Positions 25,456 through 37,900 of a stretch of DNA of 64,000 bases are shown piece by piece. The number at the start of each line of letters is the position of its first letter. The first letter of the stretch is position 1. Both the position numbers and the translations under genes were made by a program. The notes under the pieces are model-generated. The model was given only the letters and a program-made list of their open reading frames with translations, had not been told where the DNA came from and did not search any database. The stretch lies in NCBI RefSeq assembly GCF_000150275.1, contig NW_002060962.1, positions 1,130,203 through 1,194,202 on the forward strand. The letters are read 5' to 3'. This DNA comes from Trichoplax adhaerens (taxonomy: Eukaryota; Placozoa; Uniplacotomia; Trichoplacea; Trichoplacidae).

Positions 25456-26884
25456 ATTTCTCTTCTGGAACGTATAACATTCGACTTTATGGGTGCTGTC
25501 TGGGCTTTAATTATTGGTAACTTTGTGGCTATCCTTATTACCGTCGTCGGTACTTTCGGAGCTTACCAATTCAGACCACGTTATTTGATTATGGTTAGTA
25601 TTTTTGACATAGTTGGTATTCTCATAAAATAGTTACGGTATGGTCAACATTCGTAATGTTTGTACGGTAATGTCATTGCTATTTCTTTCATATTTTTCAC
25701 GTGTTTCTGTGCCTATATATTAATCCATGTTAAGGAATTCTTTTAGTTGTAACATACACAAATTACAAATTTTTAAGCTTTGCATTCTTACATTAATTAT
25801 GGCATTCAGTACATTCATGAATTAATGCTAATGAGCTATTAATTGCCTCGATTAAATTGATAATTGGAGTGTTTTAAAGACTGACTTGGGTGAAAAATTC
25901 TTTATAATATTTTAGTATCTAATTTGGTCCTTCGCGTGGATTGCTTGCAATGTTGCAGTGATGTTAACCTACTTGGAAATCTCCATTTTTAAACAGGTGA
26001 TTTCAATTTGCGTGTGCGTTAAATCGTTGCTTTGGAAAGTTGTAATCGCCTAGAATCATATAAATTATTACAAACTATGATTAAAAGGTTTATTGGCAAA
26101 TAAAAGGAGATCGCTGACCTTATATGTGACAAAATTAATATCATTGGCTGCTTCTATTTATGATCAATAATGCTTTACTTCCTTTTTTTTAGGGTGGCAC
26201 TATTTTAACAATAAATACGGAAAGCGCAAGTTGGTGGAAAAATAATGGAATTGGCTGCACCGTTGAATATGAGTCGAGCTCTCAGACCGGCTCAACGAGT
26301 TCGGCAATCATTGCGAAAGTAACGGGATGTATCTTAGAATACAAGGTATGGTAATATCTAAACTTATAATAATTCCTTTAAGAATTTTTCATATTTATAC
26401 TGACATTTATAGTGATTACTATTATGTTAATTGAGACTAGAATTCCGAGATCTGATTTGTTTACGTTAAAAGAGTTTTTGTTGGGACTGATAACTTTTAT
26501 TTATTTGTATAATTATAATTAGTATGTTGAGGTCATTCATGCTGGAATCCAATGCTTTTTCTCAGTAAGTTTACTAAGATTACCGTTGACAATTTTATTA
26601 TTTGCTCTTGATGAATGCAGCATTAACTGATGAATTAATTATAGGATTCCAGATAGTCATTTTGGCTAATTTTTTGGTCTTTTTTTACTAAAGTTGTTAG
26701 GTATCATTATTGGTTCTTGGTTAACTCATCGACTGTACAATCCTAAAGCGAGTAAGTCTATTTATTTTGGAACTTCGTTGTTGTCTTTGTGTGCCTAATT
26801 ATTTTGCTAATTCAATTTCTAGTCGATCAATCTGCCAATAGCGCAAGTTACAGATCAACTAATTTTCATTTACAAAATGTGTAA
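25456..26884 (+). CDS. NKAIN: Na+/K+-transporting ATPase-interacting protein (NKAIN family), first exon not found
   Basis: NKAIN proteins are small four-helix membrane proteins that bind the Na,K-ATPase beta subunit. Six exons join in phase: 25456-25593, 25916-25996, 26193-26345, 26523-26564, 26694-26751 and 26823-26884. The first recognised exon aligns with the family signature (ERITFDFMGAVWALIIGNF, then FGAYQFRPRYLI). Exon 3 carries WWKNNGIGC and VTGCILEYKYVE, equivalent to the family's SWWxENGPGC and VTGCLLDYxYIE. The protein ends HLQNV. Residues before the ISLLERITF segment, including the start Met, come from an exon I could not locate. Vertebrates have four paralogues; this copy cannot be assigned to one of them. 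Confidence 0.9.
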
Positions 26885-28040
26885 GACAACTTTCATATTC
26901 TGTATTCCAATATATATGACATATTACTGCATAAGTTACTAACTAGTAAAGGATTCTTACACATTATGATTTCACGTGGATTTGTTCATAATAATCCATC
27001 TTTCAGTGCATTTACAGTGATGGCATTATATGTAGTCGTTACCCTTTTAGAAATCTAATAATGCTAACGAAAATTCACTCTTTGCAATATAGAAATTTGT
27101 AAACAATATCGTACTGCACACCACAAGAACACAATTCAGATTGCACCGCTTGATTATGGCTTTGGATGTCATTAGTTTACGCTAAATATTTTACCGAATC
27201 AACTCTATATGCACTATCTATCTGTAATCTTTAGCAATACAGTACATAAACTTTATCATTTTTTATTAGCAAGACTTGATTTTAAGCTCCAAATTTTGTC
27301 AAGATAACTTTCTAACCGTGTTAAACGACAGGTGTATGTATATAATCAATTTTTTTATAACGTTTTGCACTATGGGAAAAGTTGCACTCGGATCGATTTT
27401 GAACATTAAGCAAAATTGTAGACTTAGTACAATAAGCATTACTGATTTGTACGTCTTAGTAAATGGGTATATGAGTGACTTTTATCATAGACGTATGAGT
27501 ATCAATGAAAATTTATGTAGCTGTTTCATTTATTGTATAGTCTAGTGTTATTATCCGTTAGAAAGTATACTTCAATATTGTGTGATAACTATATTAGTCT
27601 TCCAGGCATTGATTTAATATTGTTCATGCTCTCGTTAAAGATTTAGATTAGTAGAGGTCTTCAACCTCGAATAGATCTTTCGATTCTAATTGTAATCCGA
27701 GTTCAATACTCGTATACTCGTACTATATACCGTCAGTTGTATTTATGTTATTTTTAATAATAATAATTATTATCACTAGTATTTTAGATGGGGCGTTTTG
27801 TAAATCAACTATTAGTTTAACACTTACCAATCAAGACTACTTTGCTGCAAGATATTGTAATCCTTTTTCAACAGTACTTGTCAGTATGATATCAGAGAAG
27901 AATAAAATATTTCGATATCTCTTAATCTAAGAGTATAATAATTTATTTTCGATGTACAAAAGTTATCAGGGACACGTAGATTATACAATACAGTTACATG
28001 AACAGTCGTTATTTATCAAAACAACAAAAAGTAATTGCTG
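26885..28040. other. Intergenic region 3' of NKAIN
   Basis: AT-rich DNA with no supported gene. The plus-strand frame at 27276-27545 has no splice context or recognisable motif and is treated as chance or 3' UTR. Confidence 0.55.
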
Positions 28041-28306
28041 TCATAATTTGGGTAACGTTGCGGAGATGTCAAAATTCCACTGACATTGGGAGATGAGAAT
28101 ATTTCCATCGTCGCAATAAATAACATACAGATGAATGTAATAGGTTACCTTTCTACATATTACTCTGGCATCATTTTGTGGCGAAATATGTAAGTTCATG
28201 TATTCATCCGACAAAACTTCCGTTAAGATTTTAATATTCCCAAAGTAGATATTCAAAGCTGCGTCGCAAGCTTCACTTTCAACACAGACGGTTGGCAGCC
28301 GTTAGG
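28041..28306 (-). other. Protein-like open frame of unknown identity
   Basis: A stop-to-stop frame of about 85 codons on the minus strand, without an ATG at its start. Composition looks coding (EACDAALNIYFGNIKILTEV, then SDEYMNLHISPQNDARV), and a donor-like AAG|GTAACC occurs about two-thirds along. It lies just downstream of SF3B6 on the same strand. It may be an isolated exon, a gene remnant or chance; I do not recognise it. Confidence 0.3.
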
Positions 28307-28538
28307 CGTACATTATCAATAAAATTAATGGGTAAATCCGAAATGCTAGACATTAGGTTTCAGGTTTACACATCGCGGTAGTGTCTTGAAACTTGCGTTT
28401 TTAAACACTGGATAAAAAATTAGGGAATAAGCCAGGATTCAAAGACTAGTATAAATGACAGTGCCGGTTCGTTGAAATGAACAGTAATCACAGTCGTTAC
28501 GAAATTTAATTCGTGCATTTACAATAACTAATTTTCAA

Positions 28539-29658
28539 CTAGTTTTCGGTGCTGACACCATATTTTTCTTTCATACGATCAAGCTCTGATCTCTTCTTCT
28601 CTTTATCCATTTTAGTGAAGGCCTTATTAGACTGATAATATAGAACGACCAAGTAACGATTACAAACGTTAAAGCCTGATAAATGTTCACATGCGTTCTT
28701 GGCATCAAAGATGTCTTCATAAACTACGAAAGCGGTACCTTTCGTATCGGCATTCGTTCCTCTAATAAATCAAATATACAGTTCAGTGTAAGATAGCAAA
28801 AAACTAGATTACTATACCAAGTGTTAGCAATATATTTATGGTAGTACAAGAAGAAATGAGTAACAATTATCTAGCAACAACTAATTACAGTATTATCAAT
28901 CGAACAATTGCCAGGCATAAAATTGATCCAATAGAAGTCAAACATGAATTTTAACCAACTAATTCACAAATAAGAACTTTATCTGACACATTGAGCATAT
29001 ATATATATAAAAATGCACGTACTACAGACTATCGTACGTATCGCTGACTCGGTGTGTCGGATAAAATTCCGATCGTATATCCAATATCATTTAGCGTATT
29101 TAGAATATAATACGAGTATACAAACTGCTCACAGTCGGATTTGTCGAATAGCTCCGTATTTGCCAAAAATGTCGTACAATTCTTCGCCAGTAATTTTATA
29201 CGGTAAATTTCTGACGTACAGGATTCGATTGACTTCAGGTGGTAGTCGTATCTAATACGTATAAGAAAAACATGGAGTTAAACTTGTTATTTCAAAGTTG
29301 TAGATTAAGTTGGTTGAATGGATGGATCGTTCCATTTTGCTATGGACTAATAGTAGACTGAACTGAATTCTGATGTGCGGAAGTGAGTTATCAATGATGC
29401 GATATTGAAGATTTGAAGTTTTGACGTTTACGCAGTGTAGTAAAAAGCTGCACGATCATGGCCAACATTGATTGGATTTGATCCAAGAGATCAACTCCGC
29501 AATTGGGCATGGACAAGCCGTTACTATTTTTCGGTCATTATTCATCATTCCTAACGAACTTTCCAAGTACTTTATGAACTCTAGACTGATTATTCATGAA
29601 AGGAAGATTGTTAATGTAGTAGAATTCAACTTACATTGGAACGCTTTTGCATCGCCAT
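28539..29658 (-). CDS. SF3B6: Splicing factor 3B subunit 6 (SF3b14a/p14)
   Basis: p14 is the small RRM subunit of SF3b in the U2 snRNP; it sits on SF3B1 and contacts the branch-point adenosine in the nucleus. Three exons (29635-29658, 29133-29251, 28539-28761) join in phase to 121 residues (human 125). Exon 1 encodes only MAMQKRSN. Exon 2 carries [20 protein letters not shown], containing the RNP2 motif. Exon 3 carries [20 protein letters not shown], the RNP1 region, and [20 protein letters not shown]. Conservation with the human protein is very high. The start codon lies 77 bp from the left edge of the large GTAC array, and the gene is head-to-head with HMGCL. Confidence 0.98.
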
Positions 29659-29734
29659 GATCACACTTGGGAGTTTTTCTGACCACTGACGAGCAACCCT
29701 TACGCTGATGGCAGTAGTTACCACCACACGACAG

Positions 29735-30735
29735 CACAGTACTGTACAGTAGAGTGCGATAGTAGTGTATGAAGCACTACCGGGAAGAAAGTGACCGAAC
29801 TTTTTCTGCGCGTTTGTCTTGCTCAAAGGTAGTACAGAAACTGAAAACAGAGCTGCTGATTGCATACAGTACAGTAAAAGTCTGGCCAATGCTGTACTAT
29901 ACACTAGTGTACAGTACAGTAGAATGTAAAGGATGCTGCATTAGTAAGTACAGTACTGTGCTGTACAGTACTTTGCGCAGCATCATTACCGTACTGTACA
30001 GTGTAGACTGTAATACTGTACTGTACAGTACTGTGTACTGTACTGTACTTTGTCCGATACTGTACTGGTATGTACAGTGTATACGCATGCGTGGTACTGT
30101 ACAGTACTGTACTGTAAGTCGTGGGAAGACTACTGTACTGTACTGTACTTTGTCTGATACTGTATTGGTATGTACAGTACAGTACAGTACAGTACAGTAC
30201 AGTACAGTACAGCACTGTACAGTGTACTGTAGAATGTGTCTCGTTTCCATTCTACAGTACTGTACTGTACTGTACTGTGTGTACCGTACAGTGTACGTGC
30301 GTGCACCTGCAAGGTGAACCAACCTTATTCACCGTAATCATCTGTCAGGGCATACGCATGCGTGGTCGGCAGCCGCAGTAGGAAGATTGACGTAACTCGG
30401 AAAAAGTCTTTAGACAGTAGTACCTAACTTTTATTGCGTTGGTGCAACGTCTTACTCTTTGAATAATCGCATGAAATTGGAGATACAGACTCCTAGAATA
30501 CAGTAGTGTATCATTCTTTAAGCTAATTACGCTGAGTATCTGAGTAATCGGGGTTATTACCGTATTGCTGGGCCTACTGTACACTGTACAGTACTGTAGT
30601 CTGTAATCTATAGTACTGAGTACAGTACAGTACTGCGTTGAGAGCGACCAGACTACAGTACTATGCACCGTACAGCACAGTCGTAGTACTGTATGCAGAC
30701 TGTACTGTACACTGTACAGTGTACCAGTGTACCTG
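29735..30735. repeat. Large GTAC-linker array upstream of SF3B6
   Basis: The largest array: runs of GTAC joined by A, T, AGT or ACT, including at 30174-30212 about eight consecutive GTACA units, interspersed with short unique segments. A segment at 30040-30078 recurs at 30140-30178 with an offset of exactly 100 bp and two base differences, so the array grows by segmental duplication as well as by slippage. The left edge is 77 bp upstream of the SF3B6 ATG. All Y/S/T/V/Q/C-rich frames over this interval on both strands are artefacts of the repeat. Confidence 0.93.
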
Positions 30736-30763
30736 CAAGGTGAACCACCGTAATCATTTGTCA
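30305..30763. repeat. Duplicated unique segments flanking the array
   Basis: ACCTGCAAGGTGAACC followed by ACCGTAATCAT(C/T)TGTCA occurs at 30305-30347, with an extra 10 bp in the middle, and at 30731-30763. A second direct repeat, TACGCATGCGTGGT, occurs near 30081 and 30352. These mark the array edges and show the block was duplicated together with non-repeat sequence. Confidence 0.85.
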
Positions 30764-31707
30764 ACATGCAGTAAGTAGTTCCGCTACTGCAGCAGTAGAG
30801 GGACGTAGGCAAGCAAAACTTGCAGTGCAGAACATTTCCTTTCTTCCTTAATCTTTCACTTGAAAATATTATTATTCATCGGTTGTTGAGATAGCCAAAT
30901 GAATAGCAGATACTTATTGAAGAATCAGAGGATACGATCAGGCATTTGGAAGTGGATGAACAACAATGATACTTCCGTTCTTTGCAAGCGTACTCTCGCA
31001 AGTTATGAAAGTTCGGCAAGCAACTCAAAGGTAATGATGAAAATGACATCAACAAGTATGCGTTACCATAAGTGATCTAAGCAGCGAAATGGCATGCGTT
31101 AAAATGGAAAATTCCTACCCTTTGAACAGCATATAGATAATGCAGTATATCATTGACGTTTGGAAAGCAAATTATCGTTCGCCGCTTCAATAGAATTGAT
31201 CTAGTTTATATAACTCAGCTTGCAACAGTTGTCCAAACTGCGGTACGAATTATATGATTATTATACTGTACAGAGTACAGTACTGTGCTGATCACTATCA
31301 ATCACCATACCCTTCGGGGAAGATGGAATTATAGGAAAGAAAGCCTACTTTGCGAGTAATTTGCTTCAGTCATAACTCATGACCATCCAAATTAATGACA
31401 TACTTAGTAGGGTTTTCCACACTGGCCATAGAATGATTGCCACTGTATTTTCGTTATACTGGATAGAATTATATCTGATTATGGTGCAATTGAAGTTATT
31501 AGCATACGGTACAACAATTTTTGAATGACATTGACTAGATACAGTATGCACTCGATTACAATAAAGTACTTATAACGTATCATGAAACATAGTCTACTCT
31601 AGCATTAGTTAACATTCTACTGAATTGATAGGACATTAAAGTAATTACTAATTTCATATTTTTTTTATATTACGGTGTAATTATCACTCTAATAACAGTC
31701 CTCTGGC

Positions 31708-34502
31708 ATGCCGGAATATGTCAAAATTGTTGAGGTTGGTCCGCGTGATGGATTACAAAATATAAAGGTAATATGACATCAAAAACTTATTGGATCAGAA
31801 GTGAATTGGCTTTACAATGTTTTTCTGTTTATTAATTATAAAATGAGTCAAGTTTATACTATACGCTATGTCACAAAACTATTCGTATTTCACATAGTAT
31901 TTGAGTCAGCCTTTTCTCAGCATAAGAGTACTTGTAAGTTTATTTGCTTCCTGGGTAGAATGTTTTATCAACTACAGTATTTATTATCACCATGAATTTA
32001 AAGTAATGCTTATTAAATTATTCAATGACTTCTCTCGAACTGGAATGATCTAATCGATTGTGTCGGTAATATTATAGACATTTGTTCCAACCGATGTGAA
32101 GATCGAATTAATTAATCGTTTATCAAATACAGGATTACCTGTTGTAGAAGTTACTAGCTTTGTCTCTCCGAAATGGGTACCACAGGTGACCGATATTGCT
32201 TAATTAACTGTTTTATCGACGGTATAACTATAAAGTATATCACGTAGGCACAAATGAATTATCTGATTCTTATTATGGATATACTGTATATTATAAAGTA
32301 TTAAGTTGTCTCTGTCTATACCGTACAGCTTTTTACCTCATTGACTGATTAAGATTTCAATTTTGTTTGACGTACTTGCAAATAGTTAAATATTATATTT
32401 GTTGTTACAGATGGCTGATAATGCTGATGTACTGAAAGGTATTGACAAAAATCCAAACGTATCTTACCCAGTTTTAACCCCAAATTTGAAAGGATTTTCT
32501 TCAGCGGTAAGTTTAAGAAGGACAGTATCGTCTGAGTGCTTACAAACTAAATCAAATAATATAAACGTGCTATTTAATTCTCTATTCCGTATTAGTCAGT
32601 ATATGCTATGATACTGCTTATAAAACAAGTCTATTAAGTTGAGTTATAATCAAATTCATTACCTTGTCGTACTTAACATATCCACAATTGTGGTTAGTAA
32701 GAATAATTTAGTGCTGTACCATTAAAGTTTCCAGTTACACCTATATGTAACCTGGAATCACTAAATAGCTTGGATTGATTATAATTTGATTAAAAATTAG
32801 ATGGAAGCTGGTGCAAAAGAAGTTGCAATATTTGGCGCGGTGTCAGAAACTTTTACAAAGTAGGTAGCAATTCTACTAAAATCATATTCCAAATGATACT
32901 TATTACAAAGTTATTCATCAACATTATAATAGCGTAATTGCGTAGATTTATAGTTAGTAATTACATGCTGTTACAACAGTGTACTACAATCCATGCAGCG
33001 TTGCACAAGACTAGTACAAGAAATTCTAGTATATTATGATGAAGCATTCTTAATTATGACGGGGACTATAGTAGGTGGTTATGCCATCACATTTTTTATA
33101 AAAGCATAACATACAACTTCGGATATCAAATTTATATTAGACGCGCCACTTTTCATCTTGTACGATAGCAGATGATGCAAAAACTTTGTCTTAGTTCATT
33201 GCATTGGAATGATATGAAACAGTCCTGTGTTATGGTCTTTCAATCTCCAAATCATATATAAAAATTTTTCTACACTAGGAAGAATGTCAACGCTACTATT
33301 AAGGACAGTCTCGAAAGTTTTAACAGCCTTTGTGATGAAGCAAAGAAATTAAACATCAAAATTAGAGGGTAAATTCGTAATCAAGATATCAATCATTTTG
33401 ATTACCCTGATAAGCTTACATCAAGAATAAAAGTCCATTCAAAGTTGAAAATGTTAGCAATCAATGCCCATTGCATTTTGTTCAATACTAGCTATATTTC
33501 GTGCGTCCTTGGATGCCCGTATGAAGGGAAAATTGAACCGACAGCAGTAGCAAATGTTAGATATACTTATATGAAAAAATCTAAGTAGCCGAATGTAGAT
33601 ATTCTTAAATGAATATTTTATTCCGTTAGCTGAATTAAAAACAGCGTTTCCATCGTTAATTTAGGTTGCCAAACAATTGATTGATATGGGCTGTTATGAA
33701 ATTTCTCTCGGCGATACCATCGGAGTTGGTACACCGGGTAAAAATTGCAAATGTGGAATTTTTTTAGTACCATATCACGCAAAATAGTAGTATAAACCAA
33801 TTTTTTGGACCCTTTAGGTTCTATGGCAGCAATGCTGAAAGAAGTGACGAAAGTTGTACCAGCATCTAAGTTAGCCGTACATTGCCACGATACATATGGA
33901 CAAGCTTTAGCTAACATTTTAACAGCTATTCAGGTATGAATACTAAAAGAATAAAATTCTTTGCAAAGCAATATATCCATCAAATTTTACAGTATACAGA
34001 ATGTGTAAAGCAGCCGTCATTGTTTACGTTGTTATTTGCTACGTTTGAATTTACAACGGTAAAATTACTGAACTTGTATGAATGTTCTTAAGCAGTAATT
34101 TCAGAATCTAAATTTCGATTTTAGATGGGAGTATCAGTCGTAGATGCGTCAGTAGCAGGATTAGGTGGCTGTCCTTACGCTAAGGGCGCTTCGGGTAACG
34201 TTGCAACCGAAGATGTGGTTTACATGCTAAATGGATTAAATATAAAAACGGTAAGTAAGCATAAATAGCTCAGCTAATGTAGCTAAACTAGCAAAGCTAG
34301 TATCAATTTAGAGTATGGGCAATGATTGATTGAGAATGCACGTTATGATGTCATTTGAAAATGAAAATATCGTAATAACTTTGAATTTACACAATTTCAG
34401 GGTGTAGATTTGAATAGCGTAATAGACTCCGCCAAATTTATTACAGATTTTATTGGAATGCGACCAGAATCGAAAGTGACAAGAGCAATAGCTAAATTAT
34501 AA
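31708..34502 (+). CDS. HMGCL: Hydroxymethylglutaryl-CoA lyase
   Basis: Cleaves HMG-CoA to acetoacetate and acetyl-CoA, the last step of leucine breakdown and of ketogenesis; a TIM-barrel enzyme needing Mg/Mn. Ten exons join in phase: 31708-31767, 32078-32185, 32411-32506, 32801-32859, 33279-33368, 33492-33555, 33665-33737, 33818-33933, 34125-34250 and 34401-34502, giving 297 residues. Catalytic features are [10 protein letters not shown] (Arg/Asp), the metal-binding HCHDTYG, and the signature [17 protein letters not shown] with the catalytic Cys. The protein starts [11 protein letters not shown], so no mitochondrial presequence is seen in this exon; an upstream exon is possible. It ends in Ala-Lys-Leu, a canonical PTS1-type peroxisomal signal. 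Two AATAAA signals lie at 34832 and 34844. Tail-to-tail with GLS. Confidence 0.97.
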
Positions 34503-34900
34503 TATAAATCACGTTTGAAAAAGCCAATCGGATAGATAGAGTGCTTTGAATGAATTATCAATTTGTTGCATTTAATATCCTCTATTTTGCATACAGTTTG
34601 TAATGTCTTTGCCGACTCGAAACCTTACCATACTAGATAATCATATTAAGCTTTGTGATTGGCTTATCAAAATCTTGCTTACAATAAGCAAGTAACGATA
34701 AATTAATTTTACGAATGAGCCATTCATAAGTTGTTAAATTCCAAAAGACTGATGATTGAAAACCTCAGCCAATTGGCCAAACTAATTAGTTTGTTGAATT
34801 ATACCAGATTTTGCCCATGGACAATCGGTTGAATAAATATATCAATAAAAATTTTAGAATAGTAATTTATAGAACGTCTTGCTAGTTGCGTGACCACCAT
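34503..34900. other. Short convergent 3' region between HMGCL and GLS
   Basis: About 400 bp separating the stop codons of two convergent genes. It contains the HMGCL polyadenylation-type signals near 34832-34849; nothing else is seen. The 3' UTRs may overlap. Confidence 0.7.
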
Positions 34901-37900
34901 TTAGGATGTAGGCTTTTTTTTAAGTTCTCTTTCTAATTCGGAATAGTGTTTCAGTAAAGCCACAACATGATGATTTCCCGATTTTTCAGCATCATCTATG
35001 GGAATATTCCCCCACCTAACGAGAAAGTTTTCATTGTAACGAAACAGCCTCCTCAGTACAATAAGCTATCCATAAATATAAAGTATATTATTATACAATA
35101 CACACTACAATACTATAAAAATTGGCATTACCTGTCCTTTGGATTAGGATTAACTTTGCACACACTAAGGAGGTATTTAACGACATTGTAATGACCTACG
35201 TAATCAATTAATTTTGACAGCATGAAATTGGACATGTTTGTCTACAGTATCGTAGAGTTAACATAGAGAAATTGTTATCACCTTCAGCCGCTGCAACGTG
35301 TAAGGCTGTTCGCTGATCATAGTCAATCGCTTCCATATCACCGCATTGGCAATATCTATCATTTAATAATTATAGTATCATAACCAAAATGATTGATTGA
35401 ACGACTGGAAGTTAACTCGATTGTTAATGCGCTACGTACCTTTTCAGAGCAGATAAATCGCCACTTGCTGCAGCAGTAAATATTCTACTGTATTTTAATC
35501 CATATACATATTCTGCAGACAATCTCGGATCATTTTTTTCTATGTTTATAAGGCTATCGTAATAATGGAAGTTGAATTCTTCCACTAATCTCTGTAGAAT
35601 GGAAGAAATTATCTACATTGCTCTTTAACGCTATGAGATAAGATTAACAACATTTGACTATACCTTACAAAATTTGACTCCACGAACACTATTACTATGA
35701 TTGTCCAGTAAGGGCGACCAAGTGCAAATTCCCATTACGTTAGGAATAATAATGAATATACCGCCACTAATTCCTGATTTTGCTGGTAAACCAACCTACA
35801 GCAGATGAAAAATTTTATGCAAAACTTCCTATTTAGATTAGTTCTATCAAGAGTGCCTTTAGATCTTAGTTCATATCGAAATTGTATGCACCTCAAATGC
35901 AAATCGTCCCGTATAGTCCGACATTCCACAAGAATTCATGACTGATAAGGTATCTCTTACAGCCGTTTCATTAAACACCTAGAGAGGGCAAATTTTATAA
36001 GATCAATAGCTACATAAGATACACAGTATAAACGGTAGATATTGTAAAGATTAAAAATAATTTAATTACTACCCTCTGTTCAGTAGTAGGACAAATTCCT
36101 CCATTAGCTAGAGTTGCAGCAATTACTGAAGCGGATTCGCACGTTACTTCAACTGAACAAAGTTGAAAGTACAGATCTAATACTTCGTTTAATACTGTAT
36201 CCGGAGGAAAAGCCTAACAACATTTAATTCCGAATGGTTGCTTGACTAAACCAGTATAAAATTTATTTTATTTGGCTAATAATATTAAAATTACAGAAAA
36301 TTGCCATATACCTTCTTTCCAAACATATGATAAGCTAGTGCATAGTTTCGATGCCCGGTTTCCTTTTCGGACAGGAAACTGAAATTTCGTATATTATATT
36401 ATTGTTTAAGAATGAATGTCATGCGCAAGATCATACGTCCCGACATAAATTTAACTTAAAGTAGGAATCGACATTGGATCTTGTATACCCTAATACAATT
36501 CCTGCTTACGTCGGTAAATCAAATCCTATATGCTCATTTCCAGCTGCTTGCTTGTATCGGTCTCTGACCTACCAGATATGAAAACAATATATTAAAATTT
36601 TTGTTAGTTTTATCAACTTAATGACATATGATAGACATTATATACTATGTTTATACAAAATGTAGCGTACGTGTGTAAATCTGTCAGCAGGTGGCATATT
36701 GGGCTAATCGAAGAAGAGGTGAAAGAGTGTTATTCGTATAATTTACTAATTTAAAATTATGATTGCGATTTTTACTATTATTATTTATACGGATAGCTCA
36801 AAGACTATAAATTGTTACCTTCATTAATGCACATCCCATTATGCCACCTTGATTTATCAAAGCATTATACGGTTTACCTACCAGAAATTGATATTAAATA
36901 TTTAATTAAATACAGTAGAAGATGTGATAAATTTGCTTTAAGAGCAAAGGAGCTGCAATAAAGAGGAGCAATTTACATGTACGCTTGATGCAAACAATAC
37001 AACTTACTAGTAAAGTTAAGAAATGACACATTCAGATGTGGGTTAAGTAATTTAACCGCAATGAACTTCTACACATACCCAGAAGTCTTTCATTGTGAGT
37101 TATTAATGAAACAAAGGTAAAATATAACATTGGCTACTACAATATAGGATGATCCAAAACAGACTGAATATCTACTATTTTATTAAGTTCTACTTGTATG
37201 CAAAATGCAAGAAGAGTGCATCTTATGATCCCATATCTTACTATTTAGTAACTATAACGTGCAGTTTACTTTGCGTACCTTCTAAATTCATGCTCATATC
37301 ATGATATCTTCGACCGCTAGGTTCCTGGCCAATAAATTTATGTACCTGTTGTAAGAAACTAATATTACTGTCTTAAAGTGTTACAGTAAGTAACTGTCTT
37401 TGAATATATTGTATATCATATACGAAATACATTTAGTGTGTATTTATAAACGTAATTTATACCACATCTCCTCCACGCTCATCTAATATCATTGCATAAT
37501 TAACACATTTACAGCATGATTGAAGACACCATTTATCTTTGCAATCACCAATGGAAAACCTAAATCAATTTTTACAAGAGGCCTTATTTAAGAATTAAGA
37601 TGAGATCTTACAGTAGTATTTGTTGACTTTATCATACAAGTATATATTTAAATTTTTAGTTAACGTAACAGGCATATTTCTTGTAAGAAATCTTTCGCTA
37701 TTTATCTTAAGAAAAAGCATATTAGCTACAAAGTCATACTTCATTTAAAAAGATCTTAATGTTGACACTGTATATGAAATCTTGGTGATTACTAGAGGTA
37801 ATGAAGAGACACACTAGGTTTGATGCAGGCATACTATGTATAGTTAAAATTTTATGTTACTAGTACCTTTGGCCATCTACAGTACAGACTGCAACACCCC

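Larger units (their letters stand above)
29659..31707. other. Divergent intergenic region between SF3B6 and HMGCL
   Basis: Shared upstream region of two head-to-head genes, half of it occupied by a GTAC array. The right part (30.8-31.7 kb) is AT-rich single-copy DNA with one short GTAC cluster near 31265-31290. An acceptor-like TAACAG just before 31693 leaves open an upstream HMGCL exon that I could not find. Confidence 0.65.

Noticed and set aside
25220-25480. 86-codon minus-strand ORF next to NKAIN
   Set aside because: It overlaps a well-supported NKAIN exon in antisense, has no splice partner and no recognised family.
27276-27545. 89-codon plus-strand ORF 3' of NKAIN
   Set aside because: No splice context, no recognisable motif; more likely 3' flank.
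29013-29255. 80-codon plus-strand ORF
   Set aside because: Antisense shadow of SF3B6 exon 2.
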